Shown here: one piece after another, positions 17,237-25,398 of the stretch
Position numbering within the stretch: the stretch's first letter is position 1
Layout: every line of letters starts with the position of its first letter
Assembly (NCBI GenBank): GCA_037481615.1
Contig: JBBFLI010000007.1
Source: SpSt-501 sp037481615
Lineage (GTDB): Bacteria; Desulfobacterota; Desulfobacteria; Desulfobacterales; SpSt-501
Direction: 5' to 3' (one strand)
DNA: 64,000 nt
The notes under the pieces: generated by a model
Told to the model about the DNA's origin: nothing
The model's input: only the letters and a program-made list of their open reading frames with translations
Databases searched by the model: none
Position numbers and translations under genes: made by a program

Positions 17237-17823
17237 TTGCGCCTCTCGGGCTCCTCCTCCGTGAGCGGCCGGCCCCGGGACCAGCGGATGACCCGCTCGG
17301 CCACGTGCCGCCCGAATTTCTGCATCAGGTCTTCCATGTCGAGGAAGCTGATCCCGCCGATCCCCGCGCCGCCCATGTAGCTCTCCTCGGCGTCGAATTC
17401 GGCGAGCGTTTTGCCCGCGGGGTCGAGCAGGAGGAAATTCCCCGCCGCCTTCTGCTTGCCCGCCCCGAAGCCGACCAGCCAGCGCAGGGCGGCGTTTCCT
17501 TTGTCCACTTCGGTGATCGTCCCCCGGAACCGCACGGCGCCGGGGCCGAGGGCCTCCGGTGCGGGGTGGAGGATCTCGGCGAAGGCCCCTTCCTCGACGA
17601 GCCGCTCTCTCAGGCCGCGCTCGAAGTGCGCCCCGAGCGGCTCCCAGAGACGATCCGGGAAGCGGAGCGGATCGATCGCCAGGACGGCGGGTGCGGCGGA
17701 GGGCTTTTCGGCGTGACGGGCCTGGATGTGGCTTGCCGTGCAGGCGGCGGACAGCAGGAGCAGGACCGGGAGAAAAAGCGTGCGGACGAGGGTTCGGTCG
17801 GCGAGTCTGCTTGCGCTCTCCAT
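17233..17823 (-). CDS. DUF4410-like lipoprotein
   Basis: 196 residues. The N-terminus has a signal peptide ending in a lipobox (LLLLSAAC then TAS), so it is likely an outer- or inner-membrane lipoprotein. The rest resembles DUF4410 proteins: RFRGTITEVDKGN, then WLVGFGAGK, LLDPAGKTLAEFDAE, and a closing region with a methionine/phenylalanine helix and RVIRWSRG. The family has no firm function, and members often appear with envelope-stress or lipid genes. It follows gspB by 34 bases and overlaps the thioesterase by 4 bases. Confidence 0.7.
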   Translation of the reverse strand: MESASRLADRTLVRTLFLPVLLLLSAACTASHIQARHAEKPSAAPAVLAIDPLRFPDRLWEPLGAHFERGLRERLVEEGAFAEILHPAPEALGPGAVRFRGTITEVDKGNAALRWLVGFGAGKQKAAGNFLLLDPAGKTLAEFDAEESYMGGAGIGGISFLDMEDLMQKFGRHVAERVIRWSRGRPLTEEEPERRK

Positions 17824-17857
17824 CGGGGCCTCCTCAGGCGTTCCGGGTTTCGAGTCT

Positions 17858-18601
17858 TCAGTCGGAAACGGTTTTCAGGTTGAGTTCCAGGCGCAGGCTG
17901 CGGCCGTCTTCGGTCACGACGACGATATCATCCCGGCGGATCGCCCGCACGCGGAAACCCTCGACGGACTCGCCCTCGCGCACGATGTGGCCGTTCACCA
18001 CGGCGAGCCTCCGGCCGGGGTCGTCGAACCAGGCGATCGCCATGAGCTTGAGCCGCCCGTCCTCGAGGCGGGGGAGGCCTTCGCCCTGGGGTGCGCGGGC
18101 GGCCTCCGGACGCGCCGGCGGGGTTGCCGGAGGGCGCGGCGCAGGGGGGGCTTCCGCCGGGGCGCGAAGCCGCGCCGAGGGCGGGGGCGCCTGCACCGCA
18201 GGCGGGCCCGGCCGGCGCGGGTCGGCGGCCGGCGGCCGGGCGGCGGGGGGTTTCGTCTCCTGCGAACCGGGGCCGGCCGGGGCCGGCGCAGGGGGCTCGC
18301 TTTCCCGGCGCGCCGGGGCTTCGGGCGGCGCGGGGGACGCGGCGGGGGGCGATTGCCCCTCGGGTGGGAGCTTCGCCCGCAGGGCGCCGGGGAGCGTCCT
18401 CACCTCCCCGGGCCCGCGGCTCGCGAGGAGAAAAGCCGCGCCCGCCGCCAAAAGGGCCAACATCCCCCCGACGAGGAAAAGCCGCGTCGGCCGCCGGCTC
18501 GGCGCCGGGTCGCGGGCGGGGAAGGCGGCGGCCGGACCGGCGCCCTCCGGCGGCCTGGCGGCCGATTCGACTCGTTTCAGCGCCTCGAGGATCGAACTCA
18601 T
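17858..18601 (-). CDS. gspB: GspB/ExeB-like general secretion protein
   Basis: 247 residues. The start MSSILEALKRVE is the typical cytoplasmic N-terminus of GspB/ExeB, followed by one transmembrane helix (LFLVGGMLALLAAGAAFLL), a long Pro/Ala/Arg-rich linker, and the C-terminal GspB domain (LKLMAIAWFDDPGRRLAVV and onward). In Aeromonas the ExeA-ExeB complex binds peptidoglycan and helps the secretin assemble in the outer membrane. Here the gene overlaps the ExeA-like gene by 4 bases (ATGA), as expected for partners. No other type II secretion genes are in the window; the secretin available nearby is that of the tad locus. Confidence 0.85.
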   Translation of the reverse strand: MSSILEALKRVESAARPPEGAGPAAAFPARDPAPSRRPTRLFLVGGMLALLAAGAAFLLASRGPGEVRTLPGALRAKLPPEGQSPPAASPAPPEAPARRESEPPAPAPAGPGSQETKPPAARPPAADPRRPGPPAVQAPPPSARLRAPAEAPPAPRPPATPPARPEAARAPQGEGLPRLEDGRLKLMAIAWFDDPGRRLAVVNGHIVREGESVEGFRVRAIRRDDIVVVTEDGRSLRLELNLKTVSD

Positions 18602-20268
18602 GAGTTTTCCTGAGTCGCCGTGCGCCCGGCCAGCACCCGCGGCACGGCGAAACGGTCGCTTGCGCGGTAGAGGGCGATCTTGGTCAGGTTGCCCACCACG
18701 CCGTCCACGGGAAGCCCGAAGCGGGACTGGACCTCCTCGACGGCCCGCCGGGTCGCCCCGTCGTATTCGCGGTCGAGCGGGACGTCATCGTGGCCCAGCT
18801 CGCGCAAGAGCATTTTGAGGGCGAGGATGGAGTCGGGGGGGGCGCTTCCCGGGATGGTCCCGGTGAGCGCAAGGAAATTCTTCCAGGGGAGGTAGGCGAC
18901 CCCCCGCCACAGGCGGCCGAGCTCGGCCTCGGCGATCGTAAGCGGCGGGGTTTCCCCGGTTGCGGCGAAGAAGAACCGCCCGCCCGCGATGCGCGTGAGC
19001 GCAAGGTAGCGCGGCGCGGGGTCGTCCGGCGGGCGCATCTCGAGGACGACGGGCATGTCGAGCGCGCGCAGCGCTTGCGGGTCGGCCTCTTCGATCCGCT
19101 GGAGGGAAAAACCCGCGGCCTTGGCCGAGAGGTTGAACCAGCTGGCATCGTCGGCCACGTCGTCCAGGAACCCGCGGGAGGCGAAGGTTTCGCCCCAGGC
19201 GGCGAGCGCCGCCGCGAGCGCCTGCCGACGGCTCTCCCTGGGCTCGAGCGCGCGGAGCCTGTCGGCGGCCGCCGCCCCGGCGGCCTCCGGGGGCCTTTCC
19301 GCGGCCGGGGTCTCGACGCCCTGCAGGGGAAGGGCCGTCCGGCGCGGCGCGAAGGCCTCGCGGAGGGGCTCGGGGTAGAGAAAGAGGGCGGCGGCGAGTG
19401 CGGCGAGGAGAAAGGCCGCAAAGGCCAGGCGTCCCTGGAGCAGAAGCGGCGGCCGCAGCGCGGCCCGCGGGGAGAGCTCGGCGATCGCCCGTCGCGCCAG
19501 GCCGCCCGTGACGCGGCGGCGGTTTTTGCCGAAGGCCGCAAGCAGCGCGCGGTCGCAGGCGATGTTGATCCGCCGCGGGATGCCGCCCGACCACGCGTGG
19601 ATCCGCCGGATCGCCGCCGGGGTGAAGAGATCGAGGGGCCGCCTGGCGGCGACGTTCAGCCGGTAGCGGATGTATTCCCCGGTCTGCCGCCGGTCGAGCG
19701 GCAGGAGCCGGCAGCGGGTCGCGATCCGCTGCCCCACCTGGCGCAGGGCGGGGGAGTCGAGGAGGTCGGCGAGCTCGGGCTGGCCGACGAGAACGATCTG
19801 GAGGAGCTTCTCGCGGGGGGTTTCCAGGTTGGAGAGCAGGCGCAGCTGCTCGAGGACGTTGCGCGCGAGGTTCTGGGCCTCGTCGATGAGGACGATCACC
19901 CGTTTCCCCTCGGCCTTCTTCTCGAGGAGGAAGCGGTTCAGGGCGTCGACCAGGCCCTTCGTGTCGGCGGCCTCGGCGGCGATCCCGAATTCGTCGCACA
20001 GGGCGCGCAGCAGCTGCCGCGGCCCGAGCCGCGGGTTGAAGATGTAGGCCGCGCAGGTCGTCTCGTCCAGCCCCTCGAGAAACGCCCGGCACAGCGTCGT
20101 CTTGCCCGTGCCCACCTCGCCGGTGATCTCGACGAAGCCCTCCCCCTGCGCGAGCGCGTAGTGCAGCTGCGCGAGCGCCTCGCGGTGGCTTTCGCTCAGG
20201 AAAAGGTACTCGGGGTTCGGGACGAGCCGGAAGGGCTTTTCGCGGAACCCGAAATGGGCGGTGTACAC
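18598..20268 (-). CDS. gspA: ExeA/GspA-like AAA ATPase with peptidoglycan-binding domain
   Basis: 556 residues from a GTG start preceded by GGGGGA. Residues 1-270 are the ExeA AAA ATPase: Walker A GEVGTGKT (50-57), Walker B VIVLIDEAQNL (about 125-135) and the GGIPRRINIACDRALL sensor block. A single transmembrane helix follows (about 281-298), then a periplasmic region and a C-terminal peptidoglycan_binding_1 domain (EYDGATRRAVEEVQSRFGL). ExeA works with ExeB to open or bind the cell wall for secretin insertion. A strong sigma-70 promoter lies just upstream. A degenerate paralogue occurs at 34.8-35.7 kb. Confidence 0.9.
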   Translation of the reverse strand: MYTAHFGFREKPFRLVPNPEYLFLSESHREALAQLHYALAQGEGFVEITGEVGTGKTTLCRAFLEGLDETTCAAYIFNPRLGPRQLLRALCDEFGIAAEAADTKGLVDALNRFLLEKKAEGKRVIVLIDEAQNLARNVLEQLRLLSNLETPREKLLQIVLVGQPELADLLDSPALRQVGQRIATRCRLLPLDRRQTGEYIRYRLNVAARRPLDLFTPAAIRRIHAWSGGIPRRINIACDRALLAAFGKNRRRVTGGLARRAIAELSPRAALRPPLLLQGRLAFAAFLLAALAAALFLYPEPLREAFAPRRTALPLQGVETPAAERPPEAAGAAAADRLRALEPRESRRQALAAALAAWGETFASRGFLDDVADDASWFNLSAKAAGFSLQRIEEADPQALRALDMPVVLEMRPPDDPAPRYLALTRIAGGRFFFAATGETPPLTIAEAELGRLWRGVAYLPWKNFLALTGTIPGSAPPDSILALKMLLRELGHDDVPLDREYDGATRRAVEEVQSRFGLPVDGVVGNLTKIALYRASDRFAVPRVLAGRTATQENS

Positions 20269-20300
20269 GGGTTTCCCCCGGAACGGGTAAACAACCAGAA

Positions 20301-20329
20301 ATTTTAGAAAACCGGGCGGGTTCTGTCAA
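20301..20329 (-). promoter_or_regulatory. Strong sigma-70 promoter of the gspA-gspB run
   Basis: Minus strand TTGACA (20324-20329, perfect -35), 17-base spacer, TAAAAT (20301-20306, 5 of 6). Transcription would begin about 25 bases before the GTG of gspA. It is AT-rich against the local GC background and probably drives the seven-gene minus-strand run down to 13.6 kb. Confidence 0.75.
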
Positions 20330-20368
20330 ACCCGGAAACCGGGGGCAAACAGGCCGCGCGGCGGGATC

Positions 20369-21460
20369 TCAGGGTTCGCCGTCGCGGGCGAGGCCTGTCC
20401 CCGCGAGGCGCTCGAGTTCCTCTTCGCGCTTTGCGGGGGGGAGTGCGGCCAGGCGGCGGCAGGCCGCGTAAAAGACTTCGAGATCGCCTCCGGCCTCCGC
20501 GAGCAGCCGGCGGAAGGCGGGGACGCGGTCGTGGTAGGCGGCGAGCGGAACGAGCGCCGCGTTGTTCGCCCCCGCCGCGGCGAAGGCCGCGCGGGGCCTC
20601 GTGAAGGCGGGGTCCCGTTCCTCTTCCTTTTCGAGGTCGCCCACGAGGGCGGCGAATACGGCGGTCTTGGCCGCGCGTTTCTGCGCGTCGGGAAGGGGGG
20701 CGTCGTAGATCGCCCGGAGCTCCGCGCGGCGGGCGGCGACGAGGGCGAGCAGGCGTTCGTTCACCGCGCGGCGCCTCTCCCAGGCGGCGAGCGCCTCGGG
20801 GCGGCCCTTCGCCGTCGCCCAGCGCCGCACGCCCTCCTCCTCGACCGCCGTGGCGAAGCCCTCGTTGAAGGCCGTGTCCCCGCGGACGTAGAGCAGGCGG
20901 TGGGCGAGCTCGTGGAAGAGGAGCGCGGCGCGCCGGTCCTCCTCGAGCTCGAGAAAGCTGCTGAGCAGCGGGTCGTCGAACCAGCCGAGCGTCGAGTAGG
21001 CGAGCACCCCGCCGACGAGGACATCGTAGCCCTGCCGGCGCAGCCGCCCGGCCTCGGCCTCGGCCCCGGAGGCCGAGAAGTAGCCGCGGTAGGCGGCGCA
21101 ACCGATCAGGGGGTAGCACCAGGTCTTGGGGGCAAGCGAAAACTCCGGGGCGGCGAAGACGTTCCACAGGGCGTAAGGACGACCCAGGTCCACGAAGTCG
21201 CGGTAGGCCGAACCCACGGGGAGGAGGAGCTCCCGGCGGGCGAACTCGCGCAGCGCCTCGAAGGCGGCCAGCTGCGCGCGGAGATCCTCCGGGGTCTGCG
21301 GGTCGTTCAGGCGTTCGGCGATCGGCTGCCGCGCGGCGAGGATGCGCGCCTGGCCGGCGGCGGCCTGGCCGTAGAAGCGCAGCTCGGCGCAGGCCGCGAG
21401 CAGGGCCGTGGTCAGAAGCGAGGCCATGAGCCACCCGGCCGTGCGGAGGGGGAGCGTCAT
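20369..21460 (-). CDS. Predicted zinc aminopeptidase lipoprotein (Aminopep/COG4324 family)
   Basis: 363 residues from the ATG at 21460. The signal peptide ends in the lipobox LLAAC (Cys24). The zinc site is HELAH at residues 183-187, with the third ligand probably Glu200 in NEGFAT, both in the form typical of the putative aminopeptidase family PF10023. Residues 92-125 (DLGRPYALWNVFAAPEFSL and following) are also typical of the family. No biochemical role is established. The longer open frame that continues upstream spans the HD-GYP gene in another frame and is a shadow. It is followed by the gspA promoter, so it is its own unit or ends the HD-GYP transcript. Confidence 0.75.
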   Translation of the reverse strand: MTLPLRTAGWLMASLLTTALLAACAELRFYGQAAAGQARILAARQPIAERLNDPQTPEDLRAQLAAFEALREFARRELLLPVGSAYRDFVDLGRPYALWNVFAAPEFSLAPKTWCYPLIGCAAYRGYFSASGAEAEAGRLRRQGYDVLVGGVLAYSTLGWFDDPLLSSFLELEEDRRAALLFHELAHRLLYVRGDTAFNEGFATAVEEEGVRRWATAKGRPEALAAWERRRAVNERLLALVAARRAELRAIYDAPLPDAQKRAAKTAVFAALVGDLEKEEERDPAFTRPRAAFAAAGANNAALVPLAAYHDRVPAFRRLLAEAGGDLEVFYAACRRLAALPPAKREEELERLAGTGLARDGEP

Positions 21461-21534
21461 CGGGAAACCGCGGGCGAAAGGATCCGCGCCCAGCATAAGG
21501 CAGGGCGAGCGCCCCGGCAAGCGTTCCCCCCGGC

Positions 21535-22452
21535 TCAGACGAGGCTGTAGCAGAACTTCTCGAAGAGGCGGCGGCTGAACTTTCCCCGCTCCACGTCCTC
21601 CTTGATGACCCGCAGCGTCTCGAGGGGGTCCTGGGCGCGGCGGTAGGGGCGCTCCTCGTTGGTCAGCGCCTCGTAGCAGTCGATGATCCCGATCAGCTGG
21701 CCCGCGAACGAGACGCGCCGGATCCCCCGCGGGTAGCCGCTCCCGTCCAGCTTCTCGTGGTGCTCGAGGGCCCCCTGCACGATCTCGCCGTCCAGGCGGC
21801 TCACCTGCCGGATGATGCGCTCGCCGATCACGGGGTGGGTCTTCATCACCGCGAATTCCTCGGCGGTGAGCCGCCGCGGGGCCTGGAGGATCTCCGAGGG
21901 GATCTCCGTCTTGCCGACGTCGTGGAGGAGCGCGCTCAGCCCGAGCCGGCGCGTCTCGGGAAGCGACAGGCGCGAGAAGAAGCAGAAGCCCAGCGTGAGG
22001 GCCATCACGTTCACGGAGTGGATGACGGTCGAGTAGTCCTTGTTCGAGATCGTGGCGAGCGTCCGGAGAATCCCGGGTTGCTGCGAGTAGCCGGAGACGA
22101 GGATGCTCATCGTCTCGGGGAGCGCCTGGAGGGTCCCGGCGCGCGGCTCGGAGAGCGTCTCCTCGACCAGACGGCACAGGGTCTCCTTCACGCCGGCCAC
22201 GTCGCCTTCGCGGATGTCGCGGGCGATGTCCTGGTTGAAGCCGCGGTGGACCTCGAGGGCCGCCTCCTCGCGGTCGTTTTCCTGGATGTAGAGCCTCGGG
22301 TGCATGCCCTCGTCGAGACGCACCTCGGAGATCCCCATGCCGGCCGGCTTGAAGAGCTGGAAGACGCCGGGTGCGCTCTCGAAGAAGAGGGGGACGCGCC
22401 GGTAGTAGCGGATCTGCGAGCTGCGGACGGCGATGTAGGAGCGGGTCTTCAT
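21535..22452 (-). CDS. HD-GYP domain protein (probable cyclic di-nucleotide phosphodiesterase)
   Basis: 305 residues from the ATG at 22452, with GGGGAG about 10 bases upstream. The C-terminal half is an HD-GYP domain: HD at 177-178 in LLHDVGK and the HHEKLDGSGYP signature at 231-241. The domain hydrolyses cyclic di-GMP, or in some proteins cyclic GMP-AMP. The N-terminal 110 residues resemble the DUF3391-like or PilZ-less sensory N-termini often seen with this domain, without a receiver. It may lower the second messenger that commonly regulates pili such as the Tad system at 42 kb; that is inference. Divergent from the purH genes. Confidence 0.85.
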   Translation of the reverse strand: MKTRSYIAVRSSQIRYYRRVPLFFESAPGVFQLFKPAGMGISEVRLDEGMHPRLYIQENDREEAALEVHRGFNQDIARDIREGDVAGVKETLCRLVEETLSEPRAGTLQALPETMSILVSGYSQQPGILRTLATISNKDYSTVIHSVNVMALTLGFCFFSRLSLPETRRLGLSALLHDVGKTEIPSEILQAPRRLTAEEFAVMKTHPVIGERIIRQVSRLDGEIVQGALEHHEKLDGSGYPRGIRRVSFAGQLIGIIDCYEALTNEERPYRRAQDPLETLRVIKEDVERGKFSRRLFEKFCYSLV

Positions 22453-22600
22453 GCGGCGAACTCCCCTCTTCGTCATCGGCCGGAACGAGGCTTCCCTTGA
22501 GGGAAAAGGGGCGGTTGCGCCCGGGCCCCCTCCTGGGATAAGAGGAACGCCGAAGGAGAACCGGCCCCCGCGCCCGAGGCGGGGCCGTGGGGAGGAAACG

Positions 22601-23290
22601 ATGGCGATCGAACGCGTAGGGGTGATCGACGACCGGGTCGCGCTGCGGCATGCGCTCGTGAGCGTATCCGACAAGCGCGGCCTCGAGCGCCTCGTCCCGG
22701 GGCTGGTCCGGCTGTGCCCGGGGCTCAAGATCTTCTCGACCGGCGGCACCTTCGCCCGGCTCGAGGGGATCCTCGGAGCGGCGGCGAAGGGCCGTCTCGT
22801 CCAGGTCGCGGACTACACGGGGCAGCCCGAGACGCGGGGGGGGCTCGTCAAGACGCTCGACTTCAAGATCTATCTCGGCCTCCTGACCGAGACCTACAAC
22901 GAGGCCCACCGCGCCGACCTCGAGCGGACCGGCGGCGTCCCGATCGACCTGGCGGTCGTGAACCTCTACCCCTTCGGGGAGACGGCGGCGAAGAGCGGGG
23001 CGGACCTCGAGGACGCCCGCGGCAACATCGACATCGGCGGCCCCTGCATGATCCGCGCGGCGGCGAAGAACTTCCTGCGCGTCGCCGCCGTCGTGGACCC
23101 GGGCGACTACGGGGCGCTCCTCGCCGAGCTCGAAGCCCACGGCGGGGGGACGACCCTCGCCTTCCGCTTCCGGCTCGCCCGGAAAGCCTTCGACCTCACC
23201 GCGCGCTACGACCGGGCGATCGCCGATTACCTGGCGGGGGTCGACCCCTCGCGCGCGGCCGACCCCTACCGCTTCGCCCCCGCCCGATAG
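22601..23290 (+). CDS. purH: PurH N-terminal part as a separate protein: IMP cyclohydrolase (MGS-like) domain
   Basis: 229 residues; GGAGG sits 5 bases before the ATG. The sequence corresponds to the N-terminal half of bifunctional PurH: ALVSVSDKRGLERL, FSTGGTFARLEG, GRLVQVADYTGQPETRGG and the AVVNLYPFGET block. It would close FAICAR to IMP, the last step of purine synthesis. A normal PurH is about 510-530 residues with the formyltransferase fused behind; here a stop at 23290 and a new ribosome site separate the two parts. The longer open frame upstream belongs to the leader. The second half begins 44 bases further on. Confidence 0.85.
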   Translation: MAIERVGVIDDRVALRHALVSVSDKRGLERLVPGLVRLCPGLKIFSTGGTFARLEGILGAAAKGRLVQVADYTGQPETRGGLVKTLDFKIYLGLLTETYNEAHRADLERTGGVPIDLAVVNLYPFGETAAKSGADLEDARGNIDIGGPCMIRAAAKNFLRVAAVVDPGDYGALLAELEAHGGGTTLAFRFRLARKAFDLTARYDRAIADYLAGVDPSRAADPYRFAPAR

Positions 23291-23334
23291 ACCCTCTTCC
23301 GGGGGCGGCCCCCGGGGAACCCGAAGGAGGCGCC

Positions 23335-24585
23335 ATGGCCGAGGACCTGAAAAAGATGTACCGCACCGTCATGGACGACCGCTTCCCCCCGCGGATGGAG
23401 ATCCATTTCGTGGACGGAAACGGCCGGCAGACCCTCTTCTACGAGAAGGTGAGCTGGGTGATCGAAGGGGTCGAGAAGGGGCTGCGCTACGGCGAGAACC
23501 CCGGCCAGGAGGCCGCCCTCTACCGCCTGGTGAACGGCAACCTCGTGCTGGGCGGGGTCGAGACCGTGCAGCCCGGGCGCTATCTCGCCTCGCTGCCCGA
23601 GCTTCTCCAGTCGGGCAAGCACCCGGGCAAGATCAACATCACCGACGCCGACAACGCGCTGAACATCCTGCGCTACTTCACCGATCGGCCGACCGCCGTG
23701 ATCGTCAAGCACAACAACCCCTGCGGGGTCGCCCGCGCCGAGAGCCTCCTCGAGGCCTACCGCCGCGCCAACCTCGCCGACCGGGTCGCCGCCTTCGGCG
23801 GCTGCATCGCCCTCAACCGGGCGGTCGACCGGGAGACCGCCGAGGCGATCGCGCAGCAGTACGCCGAGGTGATCGTCGCCCCGGAGTTCGAGGAGGGGGT
23901 GATGGCGGTCTTCGGCCGCAAGAAGAACCTGCGCGTGCTGCGCATCCGCAACATGGAGCGGCTTCAGGAGTTCGAAAACAGCCGCTTCGTCGAGTTCAAG
24001 AGCCTGATCGACGGCGGCCAGGTGGTGCAGTGGTCCTTCGTCCCGTTGACCCGTAGGCCCGAGGACCTCAAGCCCGCCGCCTGCGAGCACCGCGGCCGGA
24101 CCTACCGCATCCGGCGCGAGCCGACCCCGAAGGAGGTGGAAGACCTTCTCTTCGGCTGGCTCGTCGAGGCGGGGGTCACCTCGAACTCGGTGCTCTACGT
24201 GAAGGACCAGGTGACCGTGGGGATCGGGACCGGCGAGCAGGACCGGGTGGGGGTGGCCGAGATCGCGCGCGACAAGGCTTACCGCAAGCTCGCCGACCGC
24301 TACAGCTTCGAGACCTGGGGGATCGCCTACAACGACCTGAAGGACCCGGAGCGCCGGGCCGAGATCGACGCGCGCGTCAACCGCGAGAAGGGGGGGCTGA
24401 TCGGCGCCGCCATGGTGAGCGATGCCTTCTTCCCCTTCCGCGACGGGGTCGATGTCGGCATCCGCGAGGGGATCCGCGCCGTGATCCAGCCCGGGGGCTC
24501 GGAAAACGACTACCAGGTGATCGAGGCCTGCAACGAGGCCGACGTCGCCATGGTCTTCACCGGGCAGCGCGCCTTCAAGCACTGA
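23335..24585 (+). CDS. purH: PurH C-terminal part as a separate protein: AICAR formyltransferase
   Basis: 416 residues from the ATG preceded by GAAGGAGG. It carries the AICAR transformylase hallmarks: LRYGENPGQEAALY, VKHNNPCGVA (the active-site Lys-His region) and SDAFFPFRDGVD near the end, finishing with AMVFTGQRAFKH as in PurH. It adds the formyl group from 10-formyl-tetrahydrofolate to AICAR. The first 40 residues (MYRTVMDDRFPPRMEIHFVD) are an extra N-terminal extension relative to the domain in fused PurH. With the upstream gene it supplies both last steps of purine synthesis from a two-gene operon ending at a strong bidirectional terminator. Confidence 0.87.
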   Translation: MAEDLKKMYRTVMDDRFPPRMEIHFVDGNGRQTLFYEKVSWVIEGVEKGLRYGENPGQEAALYRLVNGNLVLGGVETVQPGRYLASLPELLQSGKHPGKINITDADNALNILRYFTDRPTAVIVKHNNPCGVARAESLLEAYRRANLADRVAAFGGCIALNRAVDRETAEAIAQQYAEVIVAPEFEEGVMAVFGRKKNLRVLRIRNMERLQEFENSRFVEFKSLIDGGQVVQWSFVPLTRRPEDLKPAACEHRGRTYRIRREPTPKEVEDLLFGWLVEAGVTSNSVLYVKDQVTVGIGTGEQDRVGVAEIARDKAYRKLADRYSFETWGIAYNDLKDPERRAEIDARVNREKGGLIGAAMVSDAFFPFRDGVDVGIREGIRAVIQPGGSENDYQVIEACNEADVAMVFTGQRAFKH

Positions 24586-24601
24586 GCGCAGGCGGCCCGC
24601 G

Positions 24602-24644
24602 AAAAAAACCGCCCGCCGGGCCCGCCCGGCGGGCGTCGTTTTTT
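24602..24644. terminator. Bidirectional intrinsic terminator between the purH operon and the convergent unknown gene
   Basis: Perfect 11-base arms (24611-24621 and 24624-24634; the innermost pairs will open) with TCGTTTTTT on the plus side and a run of seven A at 24602-24608, which reads as seven T on the minus strand. It serves both convergent genes. Confidence 0.85.
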
Positions 24645-24655
24645 CCCGGCGGGAC

Positions 24656-25249
24656 TCAGGTCGAGAGATAGGCCACGACCTCCACGCTTCTCGCGGTGCG
24701 GTCCTCGTTGAAGACGCTCGCCCGCACGTAGGGCCCCATCACGGGGGCGCGCAGGATGTGCGTGAGGTCGCGCCCGCCGATCCAGGGCAGGCCGCCGCCG
24801 GCGGTCAGATCGCTCGTCTCGCAGCGCTGCAGGCGGTGGGAGAGGGTTCCGGGGTCGAAATAGCTCTCGAAGTTGAAGAAGTGGCTCGTCTCGCCCACGA
24901 CCCCCACCCCGTATACGAAGTCGTAGGGCGCGAAGCTCAGCTCGAACGAGAAGCCGCGCTGGTTCGAGCTGTTCACGGGGTCGGCGATCACGAAGGCGTT
25001 GATCGTGCGGTAGCCGTCCACGTTGATCATGTAGTAGCCGTAGCCGGTCTGGCCCTCGACCTGGCGCCGGGGGAAGAGGGTCATCAGCTGGGTGCAGGGC
25101 CGCTCGCAGAGGCGCGGGAAGAGCGGCTTCTTGGAGAGCGTGCGCATCAGGGCCTTGTTTTCCTTGGGCAGAAAATAAGGCCGGTCGGGTCTTCCCGGGT
25201 GGGTCGCCTTGACGAAGTCGATCTTGGGGGGCTTTTTCGCCTGGGGCAT
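24656..25249 (-). CDS. Hypothetical protein, no family recognised
   Basis: 197 residues from the ATG at 25249, which has a textbook AGGAGGTG ribosome site. I do not recognise the family. The first 45 residues are basic and cysteine-bearing (LCERPCTQLM); the rest is rich in aromatic and beta-type residues (GYGYYMINVDGYRTINAFVI, then SFAPYDFVYGVGVVGE). No signal peptide or membrane helix is seen. Aromatic density and alternating pattern suggest a compact beta fold. It is convergent with the purH pair and shares a terminator with it; the gene upstream (threonine aldolase) is convergent-independent, so context gives no function. It is clearly coding by codon pattern. Confidence 0.7.
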   Translation of the reverse strand: MPQAKKPPKIDFVKATHPGRPDRPYFLPKENKALMRTLSKKPLFPRLCERPCTQLMTLFPRRQVEGQTGYGYYMINVDGYRTINAFVIADPVNSSNQRGFSFELSFAPYDFVYGVGVVGETSHFFNFESYFDPGTLSHRLQRCETSDLTAGGGLPWIGGRDLTHILRAPVMGPYVRASVFNEDRTARSVEVVAYLST

Positions 25250-25398
25250 GGGGCACCTCCTTCGAGGTTGGGGGGAGAAGCAAGCGGGAAACGAAGGGGA
25301 CCTGAGGCGCCCCATAGCGCCGCTCCACGTGGAAATCAACAAAAATCAACCACCATTTCGGACTCCTGCGCCCGTTTGCGGCAGGGGGGGCGGGCGGC

